DNA from: Ptiloglossa arizonensis
Lineage: Eukaryota; Arthropoda; Insecta; Hymenoptera; Colletidae
NCBI RefSeq assembly: GCF_051014685.1
Contig: NW_027479035.1
Span: 186,001-250,000 of the forward strand
Reading direction: 5' to 3'
Length of the DNA stretch: 64,000 bases
Within the stretch, counting starts at the first letter, position 1. Every line of letters begins with the position of its first letter. Shown here piece after piece: positions 36,747 to 49,167 of the stretch. The notes beneath the pieces are model-generated. The model did no database searches. It worked only from the letters and a program-made list of their open reading frames with translations, and was not told where the DNA came from. A program made the translations under genes and the position numbers.

Positions 36747-39194
36747 CAACGCTTGAAAAACTCAAAATTTTCGCAGTTCTGTTGCTCGAAACGAATAACT
36801 AGAACGGGCTAGGGGAAAAGTACGCATACCGTTGTAATCGGGCGAGTTTCTACTTTCTGATGCAACAGAAATTTTGCGGATTGGTCAATCCGTTCGAGAG
36901 ATATGGCAGTTTGGAGGTAAGCAACGCTTGAAAAACTCAAAATTTTCGCAGTTCTGTTGCTCGAAACGAATAACTAGAACGGGCTAGGGGAAAAGTACGC
37001 ACACCGTTGTAATCGGGCGAGTTTCTACTTTCAGATGCAACAGAAATTTTGCGGATTTGTCAATCCGTTCGCGAGATATGGCAGTTTGGGGGTAAGCAAC
37101 GCTTGAAAAACTCAAAATTTTCGCAGTTCTGTTGCCCGAAACGAATAACTAGAACGGGCTAGGGGAAAAGTACGCATACCGTTGTAATCGGGCGAGTTTC
37201 TACTTTCAGATGCAACAGAAATTTTGCGGATTGGTCAATCCGTTCGCGAGTTATGGCAGTTTGGAGGTAAGAAACGCTTGAGAAACTCAAAATTTTCGCA
37301 GTTCTGATGCTCGAAACGAATAACTAGAACGGCCTACGGGAAAAGTACGCATACCGTTGTAATCGGGCGAGTTTCTACTTTCAGATGCAACAGAAATTTT
37401 GCGGATTGGTCAATCCGTTCGCGAGTTATGGCAGTTTGGAGGTAAGAAACGCTTGAGAAACTCAAAATTTTCGCAGTTCTGATGCTCGAAACGAATAACT
37501 AGAACGGCCTACGGGAAAAGTACGCATAGTGTTGTAATCGGGCGAGTTTCTACTTTCAGATGCAACAGAAATTTTGCGGATTGGACAATCCGTTCGCGAG
37601 ATATGGCAGTTTGGAAGTAAGAAACGCTTGAGAAACTCAAAATTCTCGCAGTTCTGATGCTCGAAACGAATAACTAGGACGGCCTAGGGGAAAAGTACGC
37701 ATAGTGTTGTAGTCGCGGGAGTTTCTACTTTCAGATGCAACAGAAATTTTGCGGATTGGTCAATCCGTTCGCGAGATATGGCAGTTTGGAGGTAAGAAAC
37801 GCTCGAGAAACTCAAAATTTTCGCAGTTCTGATGCTCGACAAGCATAACTAGAACGGCCTAGGGGAAAAGTACGCACACCGTTGTAATCGGGCGAGTTTC
37901 TACTTTCAGATGCAACAGAAATTTTGCGGATTGGTCAATCCGTTCGCGAGATATGGCAGTTTGGAGGTAAGCAACGCTTGAAAAACTCAAAATTTTCGCA
38001 GTTCTGTTGCCCGAAACGAATAACTAGAACGGGCTAGGGGAAAAGTACGCATACCGTTGTAATCGGCGAGTTTCTACTTTCAGATGCAACAGAAATTTTG
38101 CGGAATGGTCAATCCGTTCGCGAGATATGGCAGTTTGGAAGTAAGAAACGCTTGAGAAACTCAAAATTTTCGCAGTTCTGATGCTCGAAACGAATAACTA
38201 GAACGGCCTAGGGGAAAAGTACGCATAGTGTTGTAATCGGGCGAGTTTCTACTTTCAGATGCAACAGAAATTTTGCGGATTGGTCAATCCGTTCGCGAGA
38301 TATGGCAGTTTGGAGGTAAGAAACGCTTGAGAAACTCAAAATTTTCGCAGTTCTGATGCTCGAAACGAATAACTAGAACGGCCTAAGGGAAAAGTACGCA
38401 TAGTGTTGTAATCGGGCGAGTTTCTACTTTCAGATGCAACAGAAATTTTGCGGATTGGTCAATCCGTTCGCGAGATATGGCAGTTTGGAAGTAAGAAACG
38501 CTTGAGAAACTCAAAATTTTCGCAGTCCTGATGCTCGAAACGAATAACTAGGACGGCCTAGGGGAAAAGTACGCATAGTGTTGTAGTCGGGGGAGTTTCT
38601 ACTTTCAGATGCAACAGAAATTTTGCGGATTGGTCAATCCGTTCGCGAGATATGGCAGTTTGGAGGTAAGAAACGCTCGAGAAACTCAAAATTTTCGCAG
38701 TTCTGATACTCGACAAGCATAACTAGAACGGCCTAGGGGAAAAGTACGCACACCGTTGTAATCGGGCGAGTTTCTACTTTCAGATGCAACAGAAATTTTG
38801 CGGATTGGTCAATCCGTTCGCGAGATATGGCAGTTTGGAGGTAAGCAACGCTTGAAAAACTCAAAATTTTCGCAGTTCTGTTGCCCGAAACGAATAACTA
38901 GAACGGGCTAGGGGAAAAGTACGCATACCGTTGTAATCGGCGAGTTTCTACTTTCAGATGCAACAGAAATTTTGCGGAATGGTCAATCCGTTCGCGAGAT
39001 ATGGCAGTTTGGAGGTAAGAAACGCTCGAGAAACTCAAAATTTTCGCAGTTCTGATGCTCGACAAGCATAACTAGAACGGCCTAGGGGAAAAGTACGCAC
39101 ACCGTTGTAATCGGGCGAGTTTCTACTTTCTGATGCAACAGAAATTTTGCGGATTGGTCAATCCGTTCGCGAGATATGGCAGTTTGGAGGTAAG
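36747..39194. repeat. 14-monomer HOR (2448 bp), copy 1
   Basis: Fourteen monomers recur 2448 bp downstream, i.e. 2450 minus two one-base deletions. Anchors are GGATTTGTC near 37054/39502, AAATTCTCG near 37643/40091, GTCGCGGGAG near 37713/40161, CTAAGGG near 38383/40831, and GATACTCG near 38706/41154. Two monomers (37972 and 38846) carry CGGCGAG (one G lost) with GGAATGGTC. One difference is TTCGAGAG near 36897, where copy 2 has TTCGCGAG. Confidence 0.91.
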
Positions 39195-41642
39195 CAACGC
39201 TTGAAAAACTCAAAATTTTCGCAGTTCTGTTGCTCGAAACGAATAACTAGAACGGGCTAGGGGAAAAGTACGCATACCGTTGTAATCGGGCGAGTTTCTA
39301 CTTTCTGATGCAACAGAAATTTTGCGGATTGGTCAATCCGTTCGCGAGATATGGCAGTTTGGAGGTAAGCAACGCTTGAAAAACTCAAAATTTTCGCAGT
39401 TCTGTTGCTCGAAACGAATAACTAGAACGGGCTAGGGGAAAAGTACGCACACCGTTGTAATCGGGCGAGTTTCTACTTTCAGATGCAACAGAAATTTTGC
39501 GGATTTGTCAATCCGTTCGCGAGATATGGCAGTTTGGGGGTAAGCAACGCTTGAAAAACTCAAAATTTTCGCAGTTCTGTTGCCCGAAACGAATAACTAG
39601 AACGGGCTAGGGGAAAAGTACGCATACCGTTGTAATCGGGCGAGTTTCTACTTTCAGATGCAACAGAAATTTTGCGGATTGGTCAATCCGTTCGCGAGTT
39701 ATGGCAGTTTGGAGGTAAGAAACGCTTGAGAAACTCAAAATTTTCGCAGTTCTGATGCTCGAAACGAATAACTAGAACGGCCTACGGGAAAAGTACGCAT
39801 ACCGTTGTAATCGGGCGAGTTTCTACTTTCAGATGCAACAGAAATTTTGCGGATTGGTCAATCCGTTCGCGAGTTATGGCAGTTTGGAGGTAAGAAACGC
39901 TTGAGAAACTCAAAATTTTCGCAGTTCTGATGCTCGAAACGAATAACTAGAACGGCCTACGGGAAAAGTACGCATAGTGTTGTAATCGGGCGAGTTTCTA
40001 CTTTCAGATGCAACAGAAATTTTGCGGATTGGACAATCCGTTCGCGAGATATGGCAGTTTGGAAGTAAGAAACGCTTGAGAAACTCAAAATTCTCGCAGT
40101 TCTGATGCTCGAAACGAATAACTAGGACGGCCTAGGGGAAAAGTACGCATAGTGTTGTAGTCGCGGGAGTTTCTACTTTCAGATGCAACAGAAATTTTGC
40201 GGATTGGTCAATCCGTTCGCGAGATATGGCAGTTTGGAGGTAAGAAACGCTCGAGAAACTCAAAATTTTCGCAGTTCTGATGCTCGACAAGCATAACTAG
40301 AACGGCCTAGGGGAAAAGTACGCACACCGTTGTAATCGGGCGAGTTTCTACTTTCAGATGCAACAGAAATTTTGCGGATTGGTCAATCCGTTCGCGAGAT
40401 ATGGCAGTTTGGAGGTAAGCAACGCTTGAAAAACTCAAAATTTTCGCAGTTCTGTTGCCCGAAACGAATAACTAGAACGGGCTAGGGGAAAAGTACGCAT
40501 ACCGTTGTAATCGGCGAGTTTCTACTTTCAGATGCAACAGAAATTTTGCGGAATGGTCAATCCGTTCGCGAGATATGGCAGTTTGGAAGTAAGAAACGCT
40601 TGAGAAACTCAAAATTTTCGCAGTTCTGATGCTCGAAACGAATAACTAGAACGGCCTAGGGGAAAAGTACGCATAGTGTTGTAATCGGGCGAGTTTCTAC
40701 TTTCAGATGCAACAGAAATTTTGCGGATTGGTCAATCCGTTCGCGAGATATGGCAGTTTGGAGGTAAGAAACGCTTGAGAAACTCAAAATTTTCGCAGTT
40801 CTGATGCTCGAAACGAATAACTAGAACGGCCTAAGGGAAAAGTACGCATAGTGTTGTAATCGGGCGAGTTTCTACTTTCAGATGCAACAGAAATTTTGCG
40901 GATTGGTCAATCCGTTCGCGAGATATGGCAGTTTGGAAGTAAGAAACGCTTGAGAAACTCAAAATTTTCGCAGTCCTGATGCTCGAAACGAATAACTAGG
41001 ACGGCCTAGGGGAAAAGTACGCATAGTGTTGTAGTCGGGGGAGTTTCTACTTTCAGATGCAACAGAAATTTTGCGGATTGGTCAATCCGTTCGCGAGATA
41101 TGGCAGTTTGGAGGTAAGAAACGCTCGAGAAACTCAAAATTTTCGCAGTTCTGATACTCGACAAGCATAACTAGAACGGCCTAGGGGAAAAGTACGCACA
41201 CCGTTGTAATCGGGCGAGTTTCTACTTTCAGATGCAACAGAAATTTTGCGGATTGGTCAATCCGTTCGCGAGATATGGCAGTTTGGAGGTAAGCAACGCT
41301 TGAAAAACTCAAAATTTTCGCAGTTCTGTTGCCCGAAACGAATAACTAGAACGGGCTAGGGGAAAAGTACGCATACCGTTGTAATCGGCGAGTTTCTACT
41401 TTCAGATGCAACAGAAATTTTGCGGAATGGTCAATCCGTTCGCGAGATATGGCAGTTTGGAGGTAAGAAACGCTCGAGAAACTCAAAATTTTCGCAGTTC
41501 TGATGCTCGACAAGCATAACTAGAACGGCCTAGGGGAAAAGTACGCACACCGTTGTAATCGGGCGAGTTTCTACTTTCTGATGCAACAGAAATTTTGCGG
41601 ATTGGTCAATCCGTTCGCGAGATATGGCAGTTTGGAGGTAAG
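39195..41642. repeat. 14-monomer HOR (2448 bp), copy 2
   Basis: Contiguous second copy with the same two CGGCGAG deletion monomers, near 40514 and 41388. A third copy begins at 41643 but diverges within two monomers: the GGATTTGTC and GGGGG variants are missing at 41818-41992. Confidence 0.91.
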
Positions 41643-43567
41643 CAACGCTTGAAAAACTCAAAATTTTCGCAGTTCTGTTGCTCGAAACGAATAACTAGAA
41701 CGGGCTAGGGGAAAAGTACGCATACCGTTGTAATCGGGCGAGTTTCTACTTTCTGATGCAACAGAAATTTTGCGGATTGGTCAATCCGTTCGCGAGATAT
41801 GGCAGTTTGGAGGTAAGCAACGCTTGAAAAACTCAAAATTTTCGCAGTTCTGTTGCTCGAAACGAATAACTAGAACGGGCTAGGGGAAAAGTACGCACAC
41901 CGTTGTAATCGGGCGAGTTTCTACTTTCAGATGCAACAGAAATTTTGCGGATTGGTCAATCCGTTCGCGAGATATGGCAGTTTGGAGGTAAGAAACGCTT
42001 GAGAAACTCAAAATTTTCGCAGTTCTGATGCTCGAAACGAATAACTAGAACGGCCTAGGGGAAAAGTACGCATAGTGTTGTAATCGGGCGAGTTTCTACT
42101 TTCAGATGCAAGAGAAATTTTGCGGATTGGTGAATCCGTTCGCGAGTTATGGCAGTTTGGAGGTAAGAAACGCTTGAGAAACTCAAAATTTTCGCAGTTC
42201 TGATGCTCGAAACGAATAACTAGAACGGCCTAGGGGAAAAGTACGCATAGTATTGTAATCGGGCGAGTTTCTACTTTCAGATGCAACAGAAATTTTGCGG
42301 ATTTGTCAATCCGTTCGCGAGATATGGCAGTTTGGAAGTAAGAAACGCTTGAGAAACTCAAAATTTTCGCAGTTCTGATGCTCGACAAGCATAACTGGAA
42401 CGGCCTAGGGGAAAAGTACGCACACCGTTGTAATCGGGCGAGTTTCTACTTTCTGATGCAACAGAAATTTTGCGGATTGGTCAATCCGTTCGCGAGATAT
42501 GGCAGTTTGGAGGTAAGCAACGCTTGAAAAACTCAAAATTTTCGCAGTTCTGTTGCTCGAAACGAATAACTAGAACGGGCTAGGGGAAAAGTACGCACAC
42601 CGTTGTAATCGGGCGAGTTTCTACTTTCAGATGCAACAGAAATTTTGCGGATTGGTCAATCCGTTCGCGAGATATGGCAGTTTGGAGGTAAGAAACGCTT
42701 GAGAAACTCAAAATTTTCGCAGTTCTGATGCTCGAAACGAATAACTAGAACGGCCTAGGGGAAAAGTACGCATAGTGTTGTAATCGGGCGAGTTTCTACT
42801 TTCAGATGCAAGAGAAATTTTGCGGATTGGTGAATCCGTTCGCGAGTTATGGCAGTTTGGAGGTAAGAAACGCTTGAGAAACTCAAAATTTTCGCAGTTC
42901 TGATGCTCGAAACGAATAACTAGAACGGCCTAGGGGAAAAGTACGCATAGTATTGTAATCGGGCGAGTTTCTACTTTCAGATGCAACAGAAATTTTGCGG
43001 ATTTGTCAATCCGTTCGCGAGATATGGCAGTTTGGAAGTAAGAAACGCTTGAGAAACTCAAAATTTTCGCAGTTCTGATGCTCGACAAGCATAACTGGAA
43101 CGGCCTAGGGGAAAAGTACGCACACCGTTGTAATCGGGCGAGTTTCTACTTTCAGATGCAACAGAAATTTTGCGGATTGGTCAATCCGTTCGCGAGATAT
43201 GGCAGTTTGGAGGTAAGCAACGCTTGAAAAACTCAAAATTTTCGCAGTTCTGTTGCTCGAAACGAATAACTAGAACGGGCTAGGGGAAAAGTACGCATAC
43301 CGTTGTAATCGGGCGAATTTCTACTTTCTGATGCAACAGAAATTTTGCGGATTGGTCAATCCGTTCGCGAGATATGGCAGTTTGGGAGTAAGCAACGCTT
43401 GAAAAACTCAAAATTTTCGCAGTTCTGTTGCTCGAAACGAATAACTAGAACGGGCTAGGGGAAAAGTACGCACACCGTTGTAATCGGGCGAGTTTCTACT
43501 TTCAGATGCAACAGAAATTTTGCGGATTGGTCAATCCGTTCGCGAGATATGGCAGTTTGGAGGTAAG
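41643..43567. repeat. Segment with a 4-monomer (700 bp) tandem duplication
   Basis: Monomers at 41818-42517 repeat at 42518-43217. Both copies carry GCAAGAGAAA with GGTGAATCCG (near 42109 and 42809), GTATTGTAATC with GGATTTGTC, and AACTGGAACGG (near 42395 and 43095). The last monomer differs by CTGATG versus CAGATG. Two monomers follow, the first with CGAATTTC and GGGAGTAAG (43218), which is the entry point of the 11-monomer HOR elsewhere. Confidence 0.88.
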
Positions 43568-45490
43568 CAACGCTTGAAAAACTCAAAATTTTCGCAGTTC
43601 TGTTGCCCGAAACGAATAACTAGAACGGGCTAGGGGAAAAGTACGCATACCGTTGTAATCGGCGAGTTTCTACTTTCAGATGCAACAGAAATTTTGCGGA
43701 ATGGTCAATCCGTTCGCGAGATATGGCAGTTTGGAAGTAAGAAACGCTTGAGAAACTCAAAATTTTCGCAGTTCTGATGCTCGAAACGAATAACTAGAAC
43801 GGCCTAGGGGAAAAGTACGCATAGTGTTGTAATCGGGCGAGTTTCTACTTTCAGATGCAACAGAAATTTTGCGGATTGGTCAATCCGTTCGCGAGATATG
43901 GCAGTTTGGAGGTAAGAAACGCTTGAGAAACTCAAAATTTTCGCAGTTCTGATGCTCGAAACGAATAACTAGAACGGCCTAAGGGAAAAGTACGCATAGT
44001 GTTGTAATCGGGCGAGTTTCTACTTTCAGATGCAACAGAAATTTTGCGGATTGGTCAATCCGTTCGCGAGATATGGCAGTTTGGAAGTAAGAAACGCTTG
44101 AGAAACTCAAAATTTTCGCAGTCCTGATGCTCGAAACGAATAACTAGGACGGCCTAGGGGAAAAGTACGCATAGTGTTGTAGTCGGGGGAGTTTCTACTT
44201 TCAGATGCAACAGAAATTTTGCGGATTGGTCAATCCGTTCGCGAGATATGGCAGTTTGGAGGTAAGAAACGCTCGAGAAACTCAAAATTTTCGCAGTTCT
44301 GATACTCGACAAGCATAACTAGAACGGCCTAGGGGAAAAGTACGCACACCGTTGTAATCGGGCGAGTTTCTACTTTCAGATGCAACAGAAATTTTGCGGA
44401 TTGGTCAATCCGTTCGCGAGATATGGCAGTTTGGAGGTAAGCAACGCTTGAAAAACTCAAAATTTTCGCAGTTCTGTTGCCCGAAACGAATAACTAGAAC
44501 GGGCTAGGTGAAAAGTACGCATACCGTTGTAATCGGCGAGTTTCTACTTTCAGATGCAACAGAAATTTTGCGGAATGGTCAATCCGTTCGCGAGATATGG
44601 CAGTTTGGAGGTAAGAAACGCTCGAGAAACTCAAAATTTTCGCAGTTCTGATGCTCGACAAGCATAACTAGAACGGCCTAGGGGAAAAGTACGCACACCG
44701 TTGTAATCGGGCGAGTTTCTACTTTCTGATGCAACAGAAATTTTGCGGATTGGTCAATCCGTTCGCGAGATATGGCAGTTTGGAGGTAAGCAACGCTTGA
44801 AAAACTCAAAATTTTCGCAGTTCTGTTGCTCGAAACGAATAACTAGAACGGGCTAGGGGAAAAGTACGCATACCGTTGTAATCGGGCGAGTTTCTACTTT
44901 CTGATGCAACAGAAATTTTGCGGATTGGTCAATCCGTTCGCGAGATATGGCAGTTTGGAGGTAAGCAACGCTTGAAAAACTCAAAATTTTCGCAGTTCTG
45001 TTGCTCGAAACGAATAACTAGAACGGGCTAGGGGAAAAGTACGCACACCGTTGTAATCGGGCGAGTTTCTACTTTCAGATGCAACAGAAATTTTGCGGAT
45101 TGGTCAATCCGTTCGCGAGATATGGCAGTTTGGAGGTAAGAAACGCTTGAGAAACTCAAAATTTTCGCAGTTCTGATGCTCGAAACGAATAACTAGAACG
45201 GCCTAGGGGAAAAGTACGCATAGTGTTGTAATCGGGCGAGTTTCTACTTTCAAATGCAAGAGAAATTTTGCGGATTGGTGAATCCGTTCGCGAGTTATGG
45301 CAGTTTGGAGATAAGAAACGCTTGAGAAACTCAAAATTTTCGCAGTTCTGATGCTCGAAACGAATAACTAGAACGGCCTAGGGGAAAAGTACGCATAGTA
45401 TTGTAATCGGGCGAGTTTCTACTTTCAGATGCAACAGAAATTTTGCGGATTTGTCAATCCGTTCGCGAGATATGGCAGTTTGGAAGTAAG
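43568..45490. repeat. Module P: 11-monomer block with CGGCGAG, CTAAGGG, TCCTGATG, GATACTCG
   Basis: This block is a rearranged descendant of the second half of the 14-monomer HOR. It contains two CGGCGAG/GGAATGGTC deletion monomers (43568 and 44442), the second with the private CTAGGTGAAAAG near 44506. CAAATGCAAGAG lies near 45251. The first ten monomers recur, with those two private variants, at 51792-53538. Confidence 0.87.
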
Positions 45491-47416
45491 AAACGCTTGA
45501 AAAACTCAAAATTTTCGCAGTTCTGTTGCTCGAAACGAATAACTAGAACGGGCTAGGGGAAAAGTACGCATACCGTTGTAATCGGGCGAATTTCTACTTT
45601 CTGATGCAACAGAAATTTTGCGGATTGGTCAATCCGTTCGCGAGATATGGCAGTTTGGGAGTAAGCAACGCTTGAAAAACTCAAAATTTTCGCAGTTCTG
45701 TTGCTCGAAACGAATAACTAGAACGGGCTAGGGGAAAAGTACGCACACCGTTGTAATCGGGCGAGTTTCTACTTTCAGATGCAACAGAAATTTTGCGGAT
45801 TGGTCAATCGGTTCGCGAGATATGGCAGTTTGAAGGTAAGCAACGCTTGAAAAACTCAAAATTTTCGCAGTTCTGTTGCCCGAAACGAATAACTAGAACG
45901 GGCTAGGGGAAAAGTACGCATACCGTTGTAATCGGGCGAGTTTCTACTTTCAGATGCAACAGAAATTTTGCGGATTGGTCAATCCGTTCGCGAGTTATGG
46001 CAGTTTGGAGGTAAGAAACGCGCCGAGAAACTCAAAATTTTCGCAGTTCTGATGCTCGAAACGAATAACTAGAACGGCCTAGGGGAAAAGTACGCACAGT
46101 GTTGTAATCGGGCGAGTTTCTACTTTCAGATGCAACAGAAATTTTGCGGATTGATCAATCCGTTCGCGAGATATGGCAGTTTGGAAGTAAGAAACGCTTG
46201 AGAAACTCAAAATTTTCGCAGTTCTGATGCTCGAAACGAATAACTAGAACGGCCTAGGGGAAAAGTACGCACACCGTTGTAATCGGGCGAGTTTCTACTT
46301 TCAGATGCAACAGAAATTTTGCGGATTGGTCAATCCGTTCGCGAGATATGGCAGTTTGGAAGTAAGACTCGCTTGAGAAACTCAAAATTTTCGCAGTTCT
46401 GATGCTCGAAACGAATAACTAGAACGGCCTAGGGGAAAAGTACGCATACCGCTGTAATCGGGCGAGTTTCTACTTTCACATGCAACAGAAATTTTGCGGA
46501 TTGGTCAATCCGTTCCCGAGATATGGCAGTTTGCATGTAAGCAACGCTTGAAAAACTCAAAATTTTCGCAGTTCTGTTGCTCGAAACGAATAACTAGAAC
46601 GGGCTAGGGGAAAAGTACGCATACCGTTGTAATCGGGCGAGTTTCTACTTTCTGATGCAACAGAAATTTTGCGGATTGGTCAATCCGTTCGCGAGATATG
46701 GCAGTTTGGGAGTAAGCAACGCTTGAAAAACTCAAAATTTTCGCAGTTCTGTTGCTCGAAACGAATAACTAGAACGGCCTACGGGAAAAGTACGCATACC
46801 GTTGTAATCGGGCGAGTTTCTACTTTCAGATGCAACAGAAATTTTGCGGATTGGTCAATCCGTTCGCGAGTTATGGCAGTTTGGAGGTAAGAAACGCTTG
46901 AGAAACTCAAAATTTTCGCAGTTCTGATGCTCGAAACGAATAACTAGAACGGCCTACGGGAAAAGTACGCATAGTGTTGTAATCGGGAGAGTTTCTACTT
47001 TCAGATGCAACAGAAATTTTGCGGATTGGACAATCCGTTCGCGAGATATGGCAGTTTGGAAGTAAGAAACGCTTGAGAAACTCAAAATTCTCGCAGTTCT
47101 GATGCTCGAAACGAATAACTAGGACGGCCTAGGGGAAAAGTACGCATAGTGTTGTAGTCGGGGGAGTTTCTACTTTCAGATGCAACAGAAATTTTGCGGA
47201 TTGGTCAATCCGTTCGCGAGATATGGCAGTTTGGAGGTAAGAAACGCTCGAGAAACTCAAAATTTTCGCAGTTCTGATGCTCGACAAGCATAACTAGAAC
47301 GGCCTAGGGGAAAAGTACGCACACCGTTGTAATCGGGCGAGTTTCTACTTTCAGATGCAACAGAAATTTTGCGGATTGGTCAATCCGTTCGCGAGATATG
47401 GCAGTTTGGAGGTAAG
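45491..47416. repeat. 11-monomer HOR (1926 bp), copy A
   Basis: The order is: CGAATTTC/GGGAGTAAG; CAATCGG with GAAGGTAAG; TTGCCCG; GCGCCGAG with TTGATCAATC; CACACCG; ACTCGCTTGAG with CACATGC and GCATGTAAG; CATACCG; CTACGGG; CTACGGG with GGACAATCC; AAATTCTCG with GGACGG; GACAAGC. One monomer (46016) has 176 bp because of CGCGCCGAG, giving 11 x 175 + 1. The CAATCGG marker recurs exactly 1926 bp later. Confidence 0.9.
46147..46162. other. Perfect 16-bp palindrome CGGATTGATCAATCCG
   Basis: A G-to-A change in the dyad centre makes the 16-mer fully self-complementary and creates a TGATCA (BclI) site. It occurs in the monomers that carry the CGCGCCGAG one-base insertion. The other copies are at 48073-48088, 55231-55246, 57157-57172 and 59258-59273. 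Confidence 0.85.
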
Positions 47417-49167
47417 CAACGCTTGAAAAACTCAAAATTTTCGCAGTTCTGTTGCCCGAAACGAATAACTAGAACGGGCTAGGGGAAAAGTACGCATACC
47501 GTTGTAATCGGGCGAATTTCTACTTTCTGATGCAACAGAAATTTTGCGGATTGGTCAATCCGTTCGCGAGATATGGCAGTTTGGGAGTAAGCAACGCTTG
47601 AAAAACTCAAAATTTTCGCAGTTCTGTTGCTCGAAACGAATAACTAGAACGGGCTAGGGGAAAAGTACGCACACCGTTGTAATCGGGCGAGTTTCTACTT
47701 TCAGATGCAACAGAAATTTTGCGGATTGGTCAATCGGTTCGCGAGATATGGCAGTTTGAAGGTAAGCAACGCTTGAAAAACTCAAAATTTTCGCAGTTCT
47801 GTTGCCCGAAACGAATAACTAGAACGGGCTAGGGGAAAAGTACGCATACCGTTGTAATCGGGCGAGTTTCTACTTTCAGATGCAACAGAAATTTTGCGGA
47901 TTGGTCAATCCGTTCGCGAGTTATGGCAGTTTGGAGGTAAGAAACGCGCCGAGAAACTCAAAATTTTCGCAGTTCTGATGCTCGAAACGAATAACTAGAA
48001 CGGCCTAGGGGAAAAGTACGCACAGTGTTGTAATCGGGCGAGTTTCTACTTTCAGATGCAACAGAAATTTTGCGGATTGATCAATCCGTTCGCGAGATAT
48101 GGCAGTTTGGAAGTAAGAAACGCTTGAGAAACTCAAAATTTTCGCAGTTCTGATGCTCGAAACGAATAACTAGAACGGCCTAGGGGAAAAGTACGCACAC
48201 CGTTGTAATCGGGCGAGTTTCTACTTTCAGATGCAACAGAAATTTTGCGGATTGGTCAATCCGTTCGCGAGATATGGCAGTTTGGAAGTAAGACTCGCTT
48301 GAGAAACTCAAAATTTTCGCAGTTCTGATGCTCGAAACGAATAACTAGAACGGCCTAGGGGAAAAGTACGCATACCGCTGTAATCGGGCGAGTTTCTACT
48401 TTCACATGCAACAGAAATTTTGCGGATTGGTCAAACCGTTCCCGAGATATGGCAGTTTGCATGTAAGCAACGCTTGAAAAACTCAAAATTTTCGCAGTTC
48501 TGTTGCTCGAAACGAATAACTAGAACGGGCTAGGGGAAAAGTACGCATACCGTTGTAATCGGGCGAGTTTCTACTTTCTGATGCAACAGAAATTTTGCGG
48601 ATTGGTCAATCCGTTCGCGAGATATGGCAGTTTGGGAGTAAGCAACGCTTGAAAAACTCAAAATTTTCGCAGTTCTGTTGCTCGAAACGAATAACTAGAA
48701 CGGCCTACGGGAAAAGTACGCATACCGTTGTAATCGGGCGAGTTTCTACTTTCAGATGCAACAGAAATTTTGCGGATTGGTCAATCCGTTCGCGAGTTAT
48801 GGCAGTTTGGAGGTAAGAAACGCTTGAGAAACTCAAAATTTTCGCAGTTCTGATGCTCGAAACGAATAACTAGAACGGCCTACGGGAAAAGTACGTATAG
48901 TGTTGTAATCGGGCGAGTTTCTACTTTCAGATGCAACAGAAATTTTGCGGATTGGACAATCCGTTCGCGAGATATGGCAGTTTGGAAGTAAGAAACGCTT
49001 GAGAAACTCAAAATTCTCGCAGTTCTGTTGCTCGAAACGAATAACTAGAACGGGCTAGGGGAAAAGTACGCACACCGTTGTAATCGGGCGAGTTTCTACT
49101 TTCAGATGCAACAGAAATTTTGCGGATTGGTCAATCCGTTCGCGAGATATGGCAGTTTGGAGGTAAG
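47417..49167. repeat. 11-monomer HOR, copy B (truncated by a hybrid monomer)
   Basis: Follows copy A in order for nine monomers, starting with a hybrid TTGCCCG/CGAATTTC monomer. The tenth (48993-49167) starts as the AAATTCTCG class II monomer but continues as a class I TTGCTCG/GGGCTAGG/CACACCG monomer. The array then jumps into module P at 49168. Confidence 0.87.
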
